From NCBI GenBank assembly GCA_026125215.1, contig JAHCLN010000015.1, forward strand, positions 1 through 39,552: 39,552 bases of DNA. Direction: 5' to 3'. The notes below the pieces were generated by a model. The model saw nothing but the letters and a program-made list of their open reading frames with translations, did not search any database and was not told the DNA's origin. This document shows, piece by piece, positions 27,180 to 35,564 of this stretch; position 1 is the first letter of the stretch, and each line of letters begins with the position of its first letter. The position numbers and the translations under genes are program-made. The stretch is from Opitutaceae bacterium (GTDB lineage: Bacteria > Verrucomicrobiota > Verrucomicrobiia > Opitutales > Opitutaceae).

Positions 27180-29042
27180 TCACGAGGACGCCGGCGGCCG
27201 GGCGGCATCGTCGACCTGCACGAACTGGGCGTAGAGTTCGGCGTAGTGGCCGCCCCGGGCAAGCAGCTCCGCATGCGGACCGCGCTCGATGATGCGGCCG
27301 CGGTCGAGCACGAGCACGCAGTCGGCATGCCGGATGGTGCTGAGCCGGTGGGCCACGATGAAGCTGGTGCGGCCGCGGAGCAGCTCCACGAGGGCTTTTT
27401 GGAGGCGGGCCTCCGTCAGGGCGTCGATCGAGCTGGTGGCCTCGTCGAGGATCACGATCCGCGGGTCGGCCAACAGGGCCCGGGCGAAGCAGATCAGCTG
27501 CCGCTGTCCGACGGACAACCCCGCCCCACGCTCGCCCACCTCGGTCAGCAACCCGCGCGGCAACGCCTCCAGCAGGTCGAGGCAGTCGAGCCGGCGGGCC
27601 GCCTCGCGGACCTCTTCGTCGGTTGCCTCGGGCCGGCTCATCCGGATGTTCTCCAGCACGGTGCCGGTGAAGAGGAAGTTCTGCTGCTGCACCATGCCCA
27701 TCTGGCGGTGGAGCGAGCGGCTGGTGATGTGCCGCACCTCGCGGCCGTCGATCAGCAGTTCGCCTTTCGTGGGCAGGTAGAACTTCGCCACCAGGTTGAT
27801 GATGGAGCTCTTGCCGCTGCCGGTGTGGCCGACCAGCGCAACCGTCTGGCCGGGGGCCGCGGTGAAGTCGATGTCGTGCAGCACGGGCTGCGCCGGGTCG
27901 TAGCCGAAGGTCACGCCGCGGAACTCCACCGCCGCGCCACGGGCCACGCCGGTGCGGCCGGGGTCGGGCAGGTCCGTCGCCGCGGGATCGTCCACCCAGT
28001 CCGGCGTGGCGTCGATGAGGCGGAAGACCCGTTCGGCGCCCGCCATCGCGATGAGGGCGTTGTTGTATTGCGTGCCGAGGGTGGCAATCGGCGAGAAGAA
28101 CAGGTTGGCGAGGAAGAAGAACTGGATGAGGTCGGCCATCGTCATCAGGTCGTGGAACGTGCGCCAGCCGCCGGCCATGAGCAGGATCGCGATGAAAAAC
28201 TGGCTGTTCAGCTCGAGCAGCGGCACGAGGATCGCGGAGGTGCGGGCCAGCGCGAGGTTGAAGCGCGAATGGGCGCTGAGGAGATTGCGGAACAGGCCGG
28301 CGTTCGTCTCCTGCCGCACAAAGCCCTGCGTCACCCGGATGCCGTTGACGGACTCGGCCAGCGTGGCCGTGACCCGGCTGAAACTTTCGGTGGCCGCACG
28401 CGACTCCCGGCTGAGCCGCACGCGGAAGTGCCGGTTCACCCCCCAGAGAATCGGCGCCATCGCCACGACCACCAGGAAGAGCACCCAGTCGCACCAGGCC
28501 ATGAGCGCAGCGGCGACGATCATCTGCCCGCCCTGGACCATGCTGACGAAAAACACATCCTGGATGCCCACGCGCAGCGATTCCACGTCGCTGGTCACGC
28601 GGCCGATGATCCGGCCGAGCTTGATGCGGTGGAAAAAGCTCATCGGCTGCCGTTGCATCTTCGCAAAAATCTCGGCCCGGAGGGCGCTGACCACGGTCTC
28701 GCCGATCTCGAGCGCATAGCGCTGACGGAAGTGAAACAGGCCGTCGGTGCTCACCGCCAGCAGCAGGTAGCCGCCCAGCGCCCAGAACAGGAGCGGCAGA
28801 TCGTGCCCGGCGACCGGTCCGCTGATGATGAAGCCGACCGCCCAGGCCAGCAGCGGCAGCTGCACGGCACGGGTGAGGGTGAGCGCCACAAGCCAGAATA
28901 GCTTGCGCTTCACTGGCTCGGTGTAGCTGAACAGCCGGCGGATGAGCCCCCACTCCAACGGTTTGAACTGGACCTCGTCTTCCGCCTCCTGCTGGCGGTC
29001 GGTCAGCGTGAGCTGGCCGGCTTTGCCGGTGGGCGGACTCAT
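27180..29042 (-). CDS. ABC exporter half-transporter with canonical catalytic glutamate
   Basis: This 620-residue type IV-fold (MsbA-like) exporter has a six-helix membrane domain (residues about 45-340) and a nucleotide-binding domain. Walker A is GHTGSGKSS (Lys411), the signature is LSVGQRQ (509-515), Walker B with catalytic glutamate is VILDEATSSID (Glu534), and the H-loop histidine is in VAHRLST. The signature deviates from LSGGQ at its third residue. Together with its partner this forms a heterodimer with one proper and one weak ATP site. ATGA overlap with the upstream gene (29039-29042) means coupled translation. The substrate is unknown: lipid, drug or peptide are all possible. Confidence 0.92.
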   Translation of the reverse strand: MSPPTGKAGQLTLTDRQQEAEDEVQFKPLEWGLIRRLFSYTEPVKRKLFWLVALTLTRAVQLPLLAWAVGFIISGPVAGHDLPLLFWALGGYLLLAVSTDGLFHFRQRYALEIGETVVSALRAEIFAKMQRQPMSFFHRIKLGRIIGRVTSDVESLRVGIQDVFFVSMVQGGQMIVAAALMAWCDWVLFLVVVAMAPILWGVNRHFRVRLSRESRAATESFSRVTATLAESVNGIRVTQGFVRQETNAGLFRNLLSAHSRFNLALARTSAILVPLLELNSQFFIAILLMAGGWRTFHDLMTMADLIQFFFLANLFFSPIATLGTQYNNALIAMAGAERVFRLIDATPDWVDDPAATDLPDPGRTGVARGAAVEFRGVTFGYDPAQPVLHDIDFTAAPGQTVALVGHTGSGKSSIINLVAKFYLPTKGELLIDGREVRHITSRSLHRQMGMVQQQNFLFTGTVLENIRMSRPEATDEEVREAARRLDCLDLLEALPRGLLTEVGERGAGLSVGQRQLICFARALLADPRIVILDEATSSIDALTEARLQKALVELLRGRTSFIVAHRLSTIRHADCVLVLDRGRIIERGPHAELLARGGHYAELYAQFVQVDDAARPPASS

Positions 29043-30913
29043 GGTGCCCCCTCCTTTTCTGCGGCCGGTGTCTGCAGCTCGCGCCCGTCCACCAGCTGCA
29101 ACCGGGCGACCCGCCGGTAGGGGCCGGGCACGCGCATGAGTTCCTCGTGCGTCCCGCGCTGCACGATGCGGCCGTCCTCCATCACGATGATGAAGTCGGC
29201 CCGCCGCAGCGTGCTGAGGCGGTGGGCCACGATGAAGGTCGTGCGGCCGCTGATCGCCCGCTCCAGGGCCTCGAAGATCTCGTGCTCGGTCTCGCTGTCG
29301 ATCGCGGCGGTGGGATCGTCAAGCAGCAGGATGGCCGGCTCGAGCAGCACGGCGCGGGCGATGGCGAGCCGTTGCCGCTGCCCGCCCGACAGGCCGCTGC
29401 CGCTCTCGCCCAGCACGGTGTCGTAGCCCTTGGGCAGCGCCATGATGAAGTCGTGCGCCGCCGCGATCTTGGCCGCCTTGATGATCTGCTCCGGCGTGGC
29501 CTCGGGATGCCCGAAGGCGATGTTGGCGCCGACCGTGTTGGAAAAGAGGAAGCTTTCCTGGAAAACCAGACCGATGTTGCGCCGCAGGTCGTCGAGATGC
29601 AGCCGGCGTGCATCGATGCCGTCGATCAGCAGGCAGCCCGTCGTGGGGTCGAAAAAGCGGGGGATGAGGCTCATGAGCACGCTCTTGCCGGCGCCGGTGG
29701 CCCCGAGGATGGCGACGCACTGGCCGGGCTTCACCTCCAGCGAGATGTCGCGCAACACCGGGGTGATGCCGGTGTAGGCAAAGCTGACGCGGTCGAAGCG
29801 CACGGCCCCCGTGAGCCGCGGGCGGCGCACGGCGTCGGGGGCGCTTTGCACCTCGACCGGGGCGTCGAGGATCTCAAACACCCGGCGGGCGCCGATCAGC
29901 GACTGCTGCACGCTGTTGACGAGGGTGGCCACGCTGTTCACCTGCCCGGAGAACTGTTCGAGCAGGCCGGCAAAGACGATGAGGCCCGTGCCGAGCGGCA
30001 GCTGCCCCTGCATCACCAGCCAGCCGCCGTAGCCGAGCAGCACCAGCATGTTGATGCGCGTGAGCAGGCCGACCGCCGGGGAAAACAGGCTCACCCGCCA
30101 GAAGATGCCGCGCTGCTGGTCAAACACGGCCTGGTTGGCCGCATCGAAGCGCGCCCGGTCCTCGTCCTCGCGGCCGAAACCCTTGGTGACGGCAATGCCC
30201 TGAATGCTTTCGGCCAACGCCTGCACCATCCGCTCGAACAGCGTGCGGTTGCGCGCATACTCGGGCTGGATCTTGTGCGAAAACCAGATGGAGATGACCG
30301 CCAGCAGCGGCGTCGTGGCGAGACACGCGAGGGTCAGACCGGGATGCAGGCTGACCATGTAAACCACGTAGACGGACAGCGAAATGACCATGATCACGCT
30401 CTGCATCAGCACCTGGTCCACAAACATGCGGACGGCCTGCACGTCGCCGGTCACGCGGGTGATGATCGAGCCGGTGGTGTTGGCGTCGAAAAACCGGAAG
30501 CTGAGGCGCTGCAGCTTGTCGTAAACCTGCGCGCGCAGGTCCACCACGAGCTTCTGCTGCACGAGCTTGTTGATCGAGACGGCGTAGGCGTAGTTGAGCA
30601 CCGCGCGGCTGAGCGCGAAGACAAGGATGAGGCCCGCCAGCAACCCGAGCACGTGCAGCGGCGGCCAGTCGGCCGGCGGCGCCAGGTGCAGGGGGTTGTC
30701 GCCCAGTGGCACGCCCTCGACCTGCGAGCGGATGTAGTCGATGCCGAGCCCGGTGAAGCTGAGCCCGGCGATGCCCATGGTGAGCAGCACGAGCTGGAGC
30801 AGCAGCACGCCGATGCAGTGCAGCCGGTAGCGCCACGCGAGCCCGAACAGCCGCCGGACCAGCACCCAGTTGGGGAGCGGAGCGGCGGCGGGACTAGGCG
30901 GAGGCTCGGCCAT
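29039..30913 (-). CDS. ABC exporter half-transporter with degenerate Walker B
   Basis: This 624-residue half-transporter has membrane helices at about residues 33-345 and a nucleotide-binding domain. Walker A is GATGAGKSV (Lys410) and the signature is canonical LSGGQRQ (508-514), but Walker B reads LLLDDPTAAID, with Asp533 in place of the catalytic glutamate. That substitution, with the altered LSVGQ of its partner, is the hallmark of heterodimeric exporters such as TM287/288, BmrCD and LmrCD. It is the upstream gene of the pair and overlaps it by four bases. The long N-terminal proline tail is not informative. Confidence 0.92.
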   Translation of the reverse strand: MAEPPPSPAAAPLPNWVLVRRLFGLAWRYRLHCIGVLLLQLVLLTMGIAGLSFTGLGIDYIRSQVEGVPLGDNPLHLAPPADWPPLHVLGLLAGLILVFALSRAVLNYAYAVSINKLVQQKLVVDLRAQVYDKLQRLSFRFFDANTTGSIITRVTGDVQAVRMFVDQVLMQSVIMVISLSVYVVYMVSLHPGLTLACLATTPLLAVISIWFSHKIQPEYARNRTLFERMVQALAESIQGIAVTKGFGREDEDRARFDAANQAVFDQQRGIFWRVSLFSPAVGLLTRINMLVLLGYGGWLVMQGQLPLGTGLIVFAGLLEQFSGQVNSVATLVNSVQQSLIGARRVFEILDAPVEVQSAPDAVRRPRLTGAVRFDRVSFAYTGITPVLRDISLEVKPGQCVAILGATGAGKSVLMSLIPRFFDPTTGCLLIDGIDARRLHLDDLRRNIGLVFQESFLFSNTVGANIAFGHPEATPEQIIKAAKIAAAHDFIMALPKGYDTVLGESGSGLSGGQRQRLAIARAVLLEPAILLLDDPTAAIDSETEHEIFEALERAISGRTTFIVAHRLSTLRRADFIIVMEDGRIVQRGTHEELMRVPGPYRRVARLQLVDGRELQTPAAEKEGAP

Positions 30914-30968
30914 GGAACGGCCACCCTAGGAACCCGCCGGGCAATTACACGAATTTTTTGCGGCCGTC

Positions 30969-32204
30969 TCAGCTCCCCGCCGCAGCGCCGCGCCCGCCCG
31001 CCAGCTGCCGCGCCACCGGGCCTTCGAGGTGAACAGTCTGCGTCGGGAAAGCAAACGACAGCCCGCGGGCATTGACCGCGCGCATGAAGGCGAGGTTGAT
31101 CCGCTCGCGCAGCTCGAAGCTCTTCACGATGTTGGGGTCGGCGCAGAAATAGATGATCTGGATGTCGAGCGACGAGGCGCCGTAGCCGAGGAAGTTCACC
31201 GCCAGGAACTCCTGGTGCACGCCGGGATCGTTTTTGAGGATGGCCCGGAAATCAGCGAGAATCCCCTCCATCTGCTCCGGCGTGGTGTCGTAGGTGAGCC
31301 CGATGGTCTGGTCCACCCGGCGCTGGGGCATGACGGAGAAATTGGTGATGACCTCGTTGGCCATCATCTTGTTGGGAATCGTGACCAGCGTCCGCTGCGG
31401 GGTGCGCAAACGCGAAGAGCGCAGCCCGATTTCCTCGACCGTGCCCATGGTGGCGCCGATCTGCACGAAATCGCCCAGCTTGAACGGCCGGTCCACCGCC
31501 ACCACCAGCGAGCCGAAAAAGTTGGAGAGCGAATCCTGCGCGGCGAGTGCCACGGCCAGACCGCCGATGCCGAGGCCCGCCAGCAGCGAACCGACGGAGT
31601 AGCCCATGTTTTGGATGATCAGGATGACGCCGATGATCACAAAAAACACCCGCAGCGTCTTTTTGATCAGCGGGATGAACGGCGTGATCCCGAGGCTCTT
31701 TTCCTTCGCCTGCTCGTGCAGGTGATCGGCGACGATGTCGGAGCAACGCAGGAAACCCCAGAAGATCACCGTCATCACCGTGACCTGAAAGAGCCACAGC
31801 ACGACGCGGTCGATCTGGGGGTCGAGGTTGAGGATGGCCAGCGCCAGAAAGGAGCTGAGGACGAGCAGAAAGGTGGAAATGGGCGCCTGCAGTCCGGCGA
31901 AGAGCTTGTCGTCGAGGCGGGAGGAGGTGCGGGCGGCCACCTTGTGCAGCACTTTGAACACCATCGTCAGCAGCAGCCGCCGCAGCAGCACCGCCGCCAG
32001 CAGCACGCCGAGTGAGGCCAGCACCCGGCCGAAGGCGTTTTCCCCAACCTGCAGCAGCAGGACCTGCTTGGTCCAAGTCCAGCCCTGCATCCAGGTGCTG
32101 GGCGCGGCCGGGGCGGCCGCGGACGATTCCTGGGCCAGCAGGGCGACCCCGCCGGTAACGAGGGTCAGGGCAACAAACATGAATGAGCGCCAGAACTTCA
32201 TCAT
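30969..32204 (-). CDS. MscS-family mechanosensitive channel
   Basis: This 411-residue protein has a signal-like first helix (MMKFWRSFMFVALTLVTGGVA region). Several membrane helices follow, including the pore helix GLGIGGLAVALAAQDSLSN followed by FFGSLVVAVDRPFKLGD, the MscS signature. A cytoplasmic beta and alpha/beta domain completes it (GTVEEIGLRSSRLRTPQR, then TIPNKMMANEVITN). The channel relieves turgor during osmotic downshock; some relatives with extra helices transport other solutes. The open frame continues far upstream, but coding character starts at the double ATG 32204/32201. It is upstream of the ABC pair on the same strand, 55 bp away, with no terminator between. Confidence 0.9.
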   Translation of the reverse strand: MMKFWRSFMFVALTLVTGGVALLAQESSAAAPAAPSTWMQGWTWTKQVLLLQVGENAFGRVLASLGVLLAAVLLRRLLLTMVFKVLHKVAARTSSRLDDKLFAGLQAPISTFLLVLSSFLALAILNLDPQIDRVVLWLFQVTVMTVIFWGFLRCSDIVADHLHEQAKEKSLGITPFIPLIKKTLRVFFVIIGVILIIQNMGYSVGSLLAGLGIGGLAVALAAQDSLSNFFGSLVVAVDRPFKLGDFVQIGATMGTVEEIGLRSSRLRTPQRTLVTIPNKMMANEVITNFSVMPQRRVDQTIGLTYDTTPEQMEGILADFRAILKNDPGVHQEFLAVNFLGYGASSLDIQIIYFCADPNIVKSFELRERINLAFMRAVNARGLSFAFPTQTVHLEGPVARQLAGGRGAAAGS

Positions 32205-32285
32205 CCGGCCAAGGTGCCGCCGACGCGCCGGCCGGTCAATCCCCGCTTGCCCGCCCGGCGCGCCTCTGCGCATTCTCCCGCCTTC

Positions 32286-33260
32286 ATGCCACCGCTGTTT
32301 GCCGTTCTGACCGAACTTCCGCCCCTGCCGCTCTGGGCCTGGCTGGCCTTTTTCGCCTTCATCTCGGCGATGCTCGCGCTCGACCTCGGGGTGTTCCACC
32401 GCGTGGCCCACGAGGTGAAGATGAAGGAGGCGCTGCGCTGGTGTGCCGTGTGGATCGGCCTCGCGCTGGCCTTCAACGTCCTGCTGTGGTGGTGGCGCGG
32501 CCCCGTGCCGGCGAAGGAGTTTTTCGCGGCCTACATCGTCGAGAAGGCGCTGAGCGTGGACAACGTCTTCGTCTTCATCCTCGTGTTCACCTATTTCCGG
32601 GTGCCGCCGCGCTTCCAGCACCGCGTGCTGTTCTGGGGCGTGGTCGGCGCCGTGATCATGCGCACGGTGTTCATCCTCGTCGGCGTGAGCGTGCTCGCGC
32701 GCTTCCACTGGGTGATCTACATTTTCGGCGCGTTCCTCCTTTTCACCGGCATCAAGATGGCGTTGCCCGGCAAGAGCGAGGTGGACGTGAATCCCGAGCA
32801 CAACTGGATCGTGCGGCTCTTCCGCCGCTTCTACCCGGTGGCGCCGCACGACGACAACGGGCGCTTTTTCACCATCCACCAGGGCCGCCGCATGGCCACG
32901 CCGCTGTTCGTCGTGCTGCTCGTGATCGAATCGACCGACGTGGTCTTCGCCGTGGATTCGCTGCCCGCCGTGCTGGCGATCACCCGCGACGGGTTCATCG
33001 CGCTCACGTCGAACGTCTTCGCCATCCTCGGGCTGCGTGCGATGTATTTTGCGCTGAACGGCATCATGCAGCTCTTCCGCTACCTCAAGCTCGGCCTCGC
33101 CCTCATCCTGGTCTTCATCGGCGTGAAAATGCTCATCGAGAGCTGGTATAAGGTTCCGATCGCCGTCTCGCTCGGCGTGATCGGCGGCGTGCTGGTCGTC
33201 TCGGTTCTCGCCTCGGTGCTGATCCCGGACAAAACCAAGTCCGTGAACGTGAGCAAATAG
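32286..33260 (+). CDS. TerC/Alx-family membrane protein
   Basis: This 324-residue protein has about nine membrane helices. Helix ends carry the conserved acids of the TerC family: AYIVEKALSVDNVFVFILVF in the first half and IESTDVVFAVDSLPAVLAI in the second. In several bacteria TerC/Alx proteins export manganese or help metal loading of exported enzymes; which applies here is unknown. The ATG at 32286 starts MPPLFAVLTELPPLPLW just before helix 1. An earlier in-frame ATG at 32214 overlaps the divergent MscS gene's leader and adds low-complexity sequence. It converges with the DCC-family gene, with seven bases between stops. Confidence 0.9.
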   Translation: MPPLFAVLTELPPLPLWAWLAFFAFISAMLALDLGVFHRVAHEVKMKEALRWCAVWIGLALAFNVLLWWWRGPVPAKEFFAAYIVEKALSVDNVFVFILVFTYFRVPPRFQHRVLFWGVVGAVIMRTVFILVGVSVLARFHWVIYIFGAFLLFTGIKMALPGKSEVDVNPEHNWIVRLFRRFYPVAPHDDNGRFFTIHQGRRMATPLFVVLLVIESTDVVFAVDSLPAVLAITRDGFIALTSNVFAILGLRAMYFALNGIMQLFRYLKLGLALILVFIGVKMLIESWYKVPIAVSLGVIGGVLVVSVLASVLIPDKTKSVNVSK

Positions 33261-33267
33261 CCGCGCT

Positions 33268-33708
33268 TCAGGCGAAAAACCGCTCCGCCCACTCCGGTCG
33301 CGCCAGCGGCCGGGGCCGCCATTCCCCAAAAATGCGGTAGCGCCACCGGGCGATGAGCCGGTAGCCGGCGTCGCGCCAGCGGCCGGGCACGAGGCCCAGC
33401 ACCGCGGCCAGCATCCGGCCGGTGCCCGGACACAGCCGCAGGGCCGCGAGCACACCGTCCGTCCGCAACCGCGGCGGCGTCGCCGCGGCCCAGTCGGCGA
33501 CAAAAACCAGCGAATCAAAATCGGCCACCGGCAACCCCTGCGCCCGCAGGTAGGCCTGGGCGGCGGGACTCTGCAACGGCGCAAACCGCAGCAGCCCCCG
33601 GCGGTCGAGCCGCAGCAAAAGCCGCACGCAGCGGTGGCACAGGCCGCACTCTCCGTCGAAAAGCAGGACCGGCCCGGTCACGGGCAGGGTTGGGGTGGAC
33701 GCACCCAT
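33268..33708 (-). CDS. DCC-family (DUF393) thiol-oxidoreductase-like protein
   Basis: This 146-residue protein shows the DCC signature near its N-terminus: VLLFDGECGLCHRCVRLLL, with the CxxC pair in ECGLCHRC. Later landmarks are LRFAPLQSPAAQAYL and SLVFV, then a C-terminal WRYRIFGE segment typical of the family. DCC proteins are predicted thioredoxin-like oxidoreductases with little experimental data. The ATG at 33708 follows the stop of the upstream membrane-protein gene with one base between, so they form a two-gene operon. Confidence 0.87.
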   Translation of the reverse strand: MGASTPTLPVTGPVLLFDGECGLCHRCVRLLLRLDRRGLLRFAPLQSPAAQAYLRAQGLPVADFDSLVFVADWAAATPPRLRTDGVLAALRLCPGTGRMLAAVLGLVPGRWRDAGYRLIARWRYRIFGEWRPRPLARPEWAERFFA

Positions 33709-33709
33709 G

Positions 33710-34342
33710 TCAGCCCTTGGCCCCGTGCCGGGCCTGCACTTCGGCCAGATCGGCAAGATCGCAGGCCAGCTCCGTGGCCTGCCCGAACCGGATGCGGATC
33801 GCCTCGTTGGCGATGAGCCCCTGCTCGGTGTAAGTGACCAGACCCTGCTCCAACTTGAAGGCCCCGCGGAAAGGACGGAATTTCTGCTGCAACTCGGGCA
33901 GCAGCGCGGCGCGGAGAAAATCGGGCTGGTTGGTCTGCACAAACCACGCGTCGTCAAACTCGCGGTTGCCCACGGTGATCTCCTTCGCCCCGAAGAGCTG
34001 CAGCACGCGTGTGCCAAATCCTTGGCGGGTGATGGAGCATGTCATATCGCCGGTCAGCACCGGCGTGACCACCACCGCGGTCCACGTGGTCCGGGACTTC
34101 CCGCTGCCGGTGCTGAAGGTATGGATCTTGACGGCTTTGCCGCGGATGGAACCCACCAGCGCTGGCGGCGCGGCCGTAAGCCCGCGCGGGGGATCGGGCG
34201 GGTCGAGCCGGAGCCCGAGGTCGGCCGCCAAGCGCTCCAGATTGGCGCGCATGCGGCGGGTATTGTGGATGACCGCCCAGATGCCGAATGCAGGCATCAC
34301 CACAAAAAAGGACACCATCATGACGATGGACAGGGTCTCCAT
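33710..34342 (-). CDS. Membrane-anchored protein of unknown function
   Basis: This 210-residue protein has one N-terminal helix (about residues 4-27, LSIVMMVSFFVVMPAFGIWAV), a short charged stretch (RRMRANLERLAADLGL) and a cytoplasmic domain of about 160 residues. The domain has no name I recognise; it contains RGKAVKIHTFSTGSGKSRTT (not a proper P-loop setting) and a late NREFDDAWFVQTNQPDFL segment, found in uncharacterised proteins described as membrane-anchored DUF3137-like. The function is unknown. It precedes the DCC-family gene with one base between. Confidence 0.7.
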   Translation of the reverse strand: METLSIVMMVSFFVVMPAFGIWAVIHNTRRMRANLERLAADLGLRLDPPDPPRGLTAAPPALVGSIRGKAVKIHTFSTGSGKSRTTWTAVVVTPVLTGDMTCSITRQGFGTRVLQLFGAKEITVGNREFDDAWFVQTNQPDFLRAALLPELQQKFRPFRGAFKLEQGLVTYTEQGLIANEAIRIRFGQATELACDLADLAEVQARHGAKG

Positions 34343-34390
34343 GCCGCTACGCTATCCGGCGGTCGCAGGGCCGCCAGTCCGATTTGCACG

Positions 34391-34422
34391 CAAAATAGCC
34401 GGACTCTTTTCAGAGTCCGGCT
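34391..34422 (-). terminator. Intrinsic terminator after the Hsp20 pair
   Basis: A 10-bp perfect stem, AGCCGGACTC (34397-34406) and GAGTCCGGCT (34413-34422), has a six-base loop. On the minus strand it is followed by ATTTTG. It ends the two-gene Hsp20 transcript 27 bp after the second stop. Confidence 0.8.
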
Positions 34423-34449
34423 TGGTCACGGGCGTGGTGGGGCCGGTAG

Positions 34450-34857
34450 TCAGGCCACCGCGATCTTGCGTGGTTTCACGGCCTCGGTCTTCGGCAGCGA
34501 CACGCGCAGCACGCCGTCTTTCAGCTCGGCGTGGATCTTGTCCACGTCGATGGCGTTGTCGTGCGTAAGCGCGAGCTCGAAGCCGGCATCCGCCGACTCG
34601 CGGTAAAGGGCGGTCCAGCCCTCGGGCTGTTTCCAGGCGCGGGTGCCGCGCACGGTGAAGAGGCCGTCCTCGGCCGTGAGCTCAAGGCCGTCCTTGGTCA
34701 CACCGGGCAGGTGCACGGTGAGCCCGTAGGCTTCGGCGGTTTCCTTGACCTCGTAGGCCGGCCGCACGACCGGACCCCGGTCGGCCGGGGCTTCGGGTTG
34801 GTGGCGGCGGACGTTCACGCGGTTGAACGAAGGGATGAGGGTGTTGAAGATGCTCAT
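34450..34857 (-). CDS. Small heat-shock protein (Hsp20 family), second of pair
   Basis: This 135-residue alpha-crystallin-domain chaperone has the core at about residues 33-130: YEVKETAEAYGLTVHLPGV, ELTAEDGLFTVRG, then HAELKDGVLRVSLPK ending in KPRKIAVA. The GVLRVSLP segment is the family A-x-x-n-GVL signature. It lacks the usual C-terminal IXI extension motif in clear form (KIAVA), as does its neighbour. ATP-independent holding of unfolding proteins is the expected role. It lies 26 bp after the first Hsp20 gene. The two are related but diverged, which suggests an old duplication rather than a recent one. Confidence 0.92.
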   Translation of the reverse strand: MSIFNTLIPSFNRVNVRRHQPEAPADRGPVVRPAYEVKETAEAYGLTVHLPGVTKDGLELTAEDGLFTVRGTRAWKQPEGWTALYRESADAGFELALTHDNAIDVDKIHAELKDGVLRVSLPKTEAVKPRKIAVA

Positions 34858-34883
34858 GGTGGTGGGAGTTTGCGGTTGGCGGT

Positions 34884-35324
34884 TTACTTGACCGAGACGG
34901 TGATCTTGCGGGGCTTGGCCGCCTCCTGCTTGGGCAGGGTGACGGTCAGCACGCCGTTCTCGTAGGCGGCGGTGATGCGGTCCGCCTGCACCTCGTCGGG
35001 CAGGTGGACGGAGCGGTTGAGCGAGAAGCTTTGCTCCTGCTCGCCGTCCTTGCGCTTGTGCGTGGCGTTGATGCTCAGGTAGCCGTCCACGATCTCGACA
35101 TGGATGTCGTCGCGGTTCACGCCCGGGAGCTCCGCGCGGACGTAGGTGTTGTCTTTGTCCTCGTAGAGATCGATCGGGAAACGCGTATCCGCCGACGGGG
35201 CGGCAAGATTGGCGAACGCCGAGGAAAAGAGACGGTCGATTTCGGTCTCAAGGCCGGCCCATGGCGACCGTTGAAAGGCCACCGGGCTGCGATAGTTGGG
35301 ATAAGTGTAACGGACGAGGGTCAT
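34884..35324 (-). CDS. Small heat-shock protein (Hsp20 family), first of pair
   Basis: This 146-residue Hsp20 protein begins MTLVRYTYPNYRSPV, followed by the SPWAGLETEIDRLFSSAF segment common in bacterial class A members. Its alpha-crystallin domain runs from FPIDLYEDKDNTYVRAELPG through GYLSINATHKRK to NGVLTVTLPKQEAAKPRKI. The longer in-frame extension to 35423 has no family resemblance, so ATG 35324 is preferred. It is the promoter-proximal gene of the pair; no CIRCE element is visible in the 240 bp upstream. Confidence 0.92.
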   Translation of the reverse strand: MTLVRYTYPNYRSPVAFQRSPWAGLETEIDRLFSSAFANLAAPSADTRFPIDLYEDKDNTYVRAELPGVNRDDIHVEIVDGYLSINATHKRKDGEQEQSFSLNRSVHLPDEVQADRITAAYENGVLTVTLPKQEAAKPRKITVSVK

Positions 35325-35443
35325 GGCTTTGTATGGTTTGAAGGTTGGAACGATGTGATGCCGGTCTATCTGCATACAGGATGCCGGTCTGGCCGAAGCG
35401 CTAAGCTCCCGACCGTTAGCCATTTATTCCGACCCCGTTGCCG

Positions 35444-35468
35444 AGGGCGGGAAATAATAACCCGCCCT
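35444..35468. promoter_or_regulatory. Inverted repeat in the hsp20/patB divergent region
   Basis: The perfect 8-bp arms AGGGCGGG (35444-35451) and CCCGCCCT (35461-35468) flank AAATAATAA. The AT-rich centre between GC-rich arms suits an operator. It lies about 120 bp before the Hsp20 start and 97 bp before the PatB start, so it could serve either. A partial echo of the arm sequence (TTTCCCGCC) lies near 35489-35497. Confidence 0.4.
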
Positions 35469-35564
35469 GTGCCGTCCCACCGTGAAAAAATTTCCCGCCC
35501 CGGGTTATGCCGGAAATAAACCGTGCCCGCCGGCGGAATCCGTGGTTGGTTTCCGCTCCCAGCC

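Noticed and set aside
32205-33584. Upstream extension of the MscS frame
   Set aside because: It overlaps the TerC gene on the other strand and reads as charged low-complexity sequence; the signal-like helix starts at 32204.
35325-35564. CIRCE or classical heat-shock promoter before hsp20
   Set aside because: No TTAGCACTC-type inverted repeat and no convincing heat-shock sigma-factor promoter was found on reading the region.
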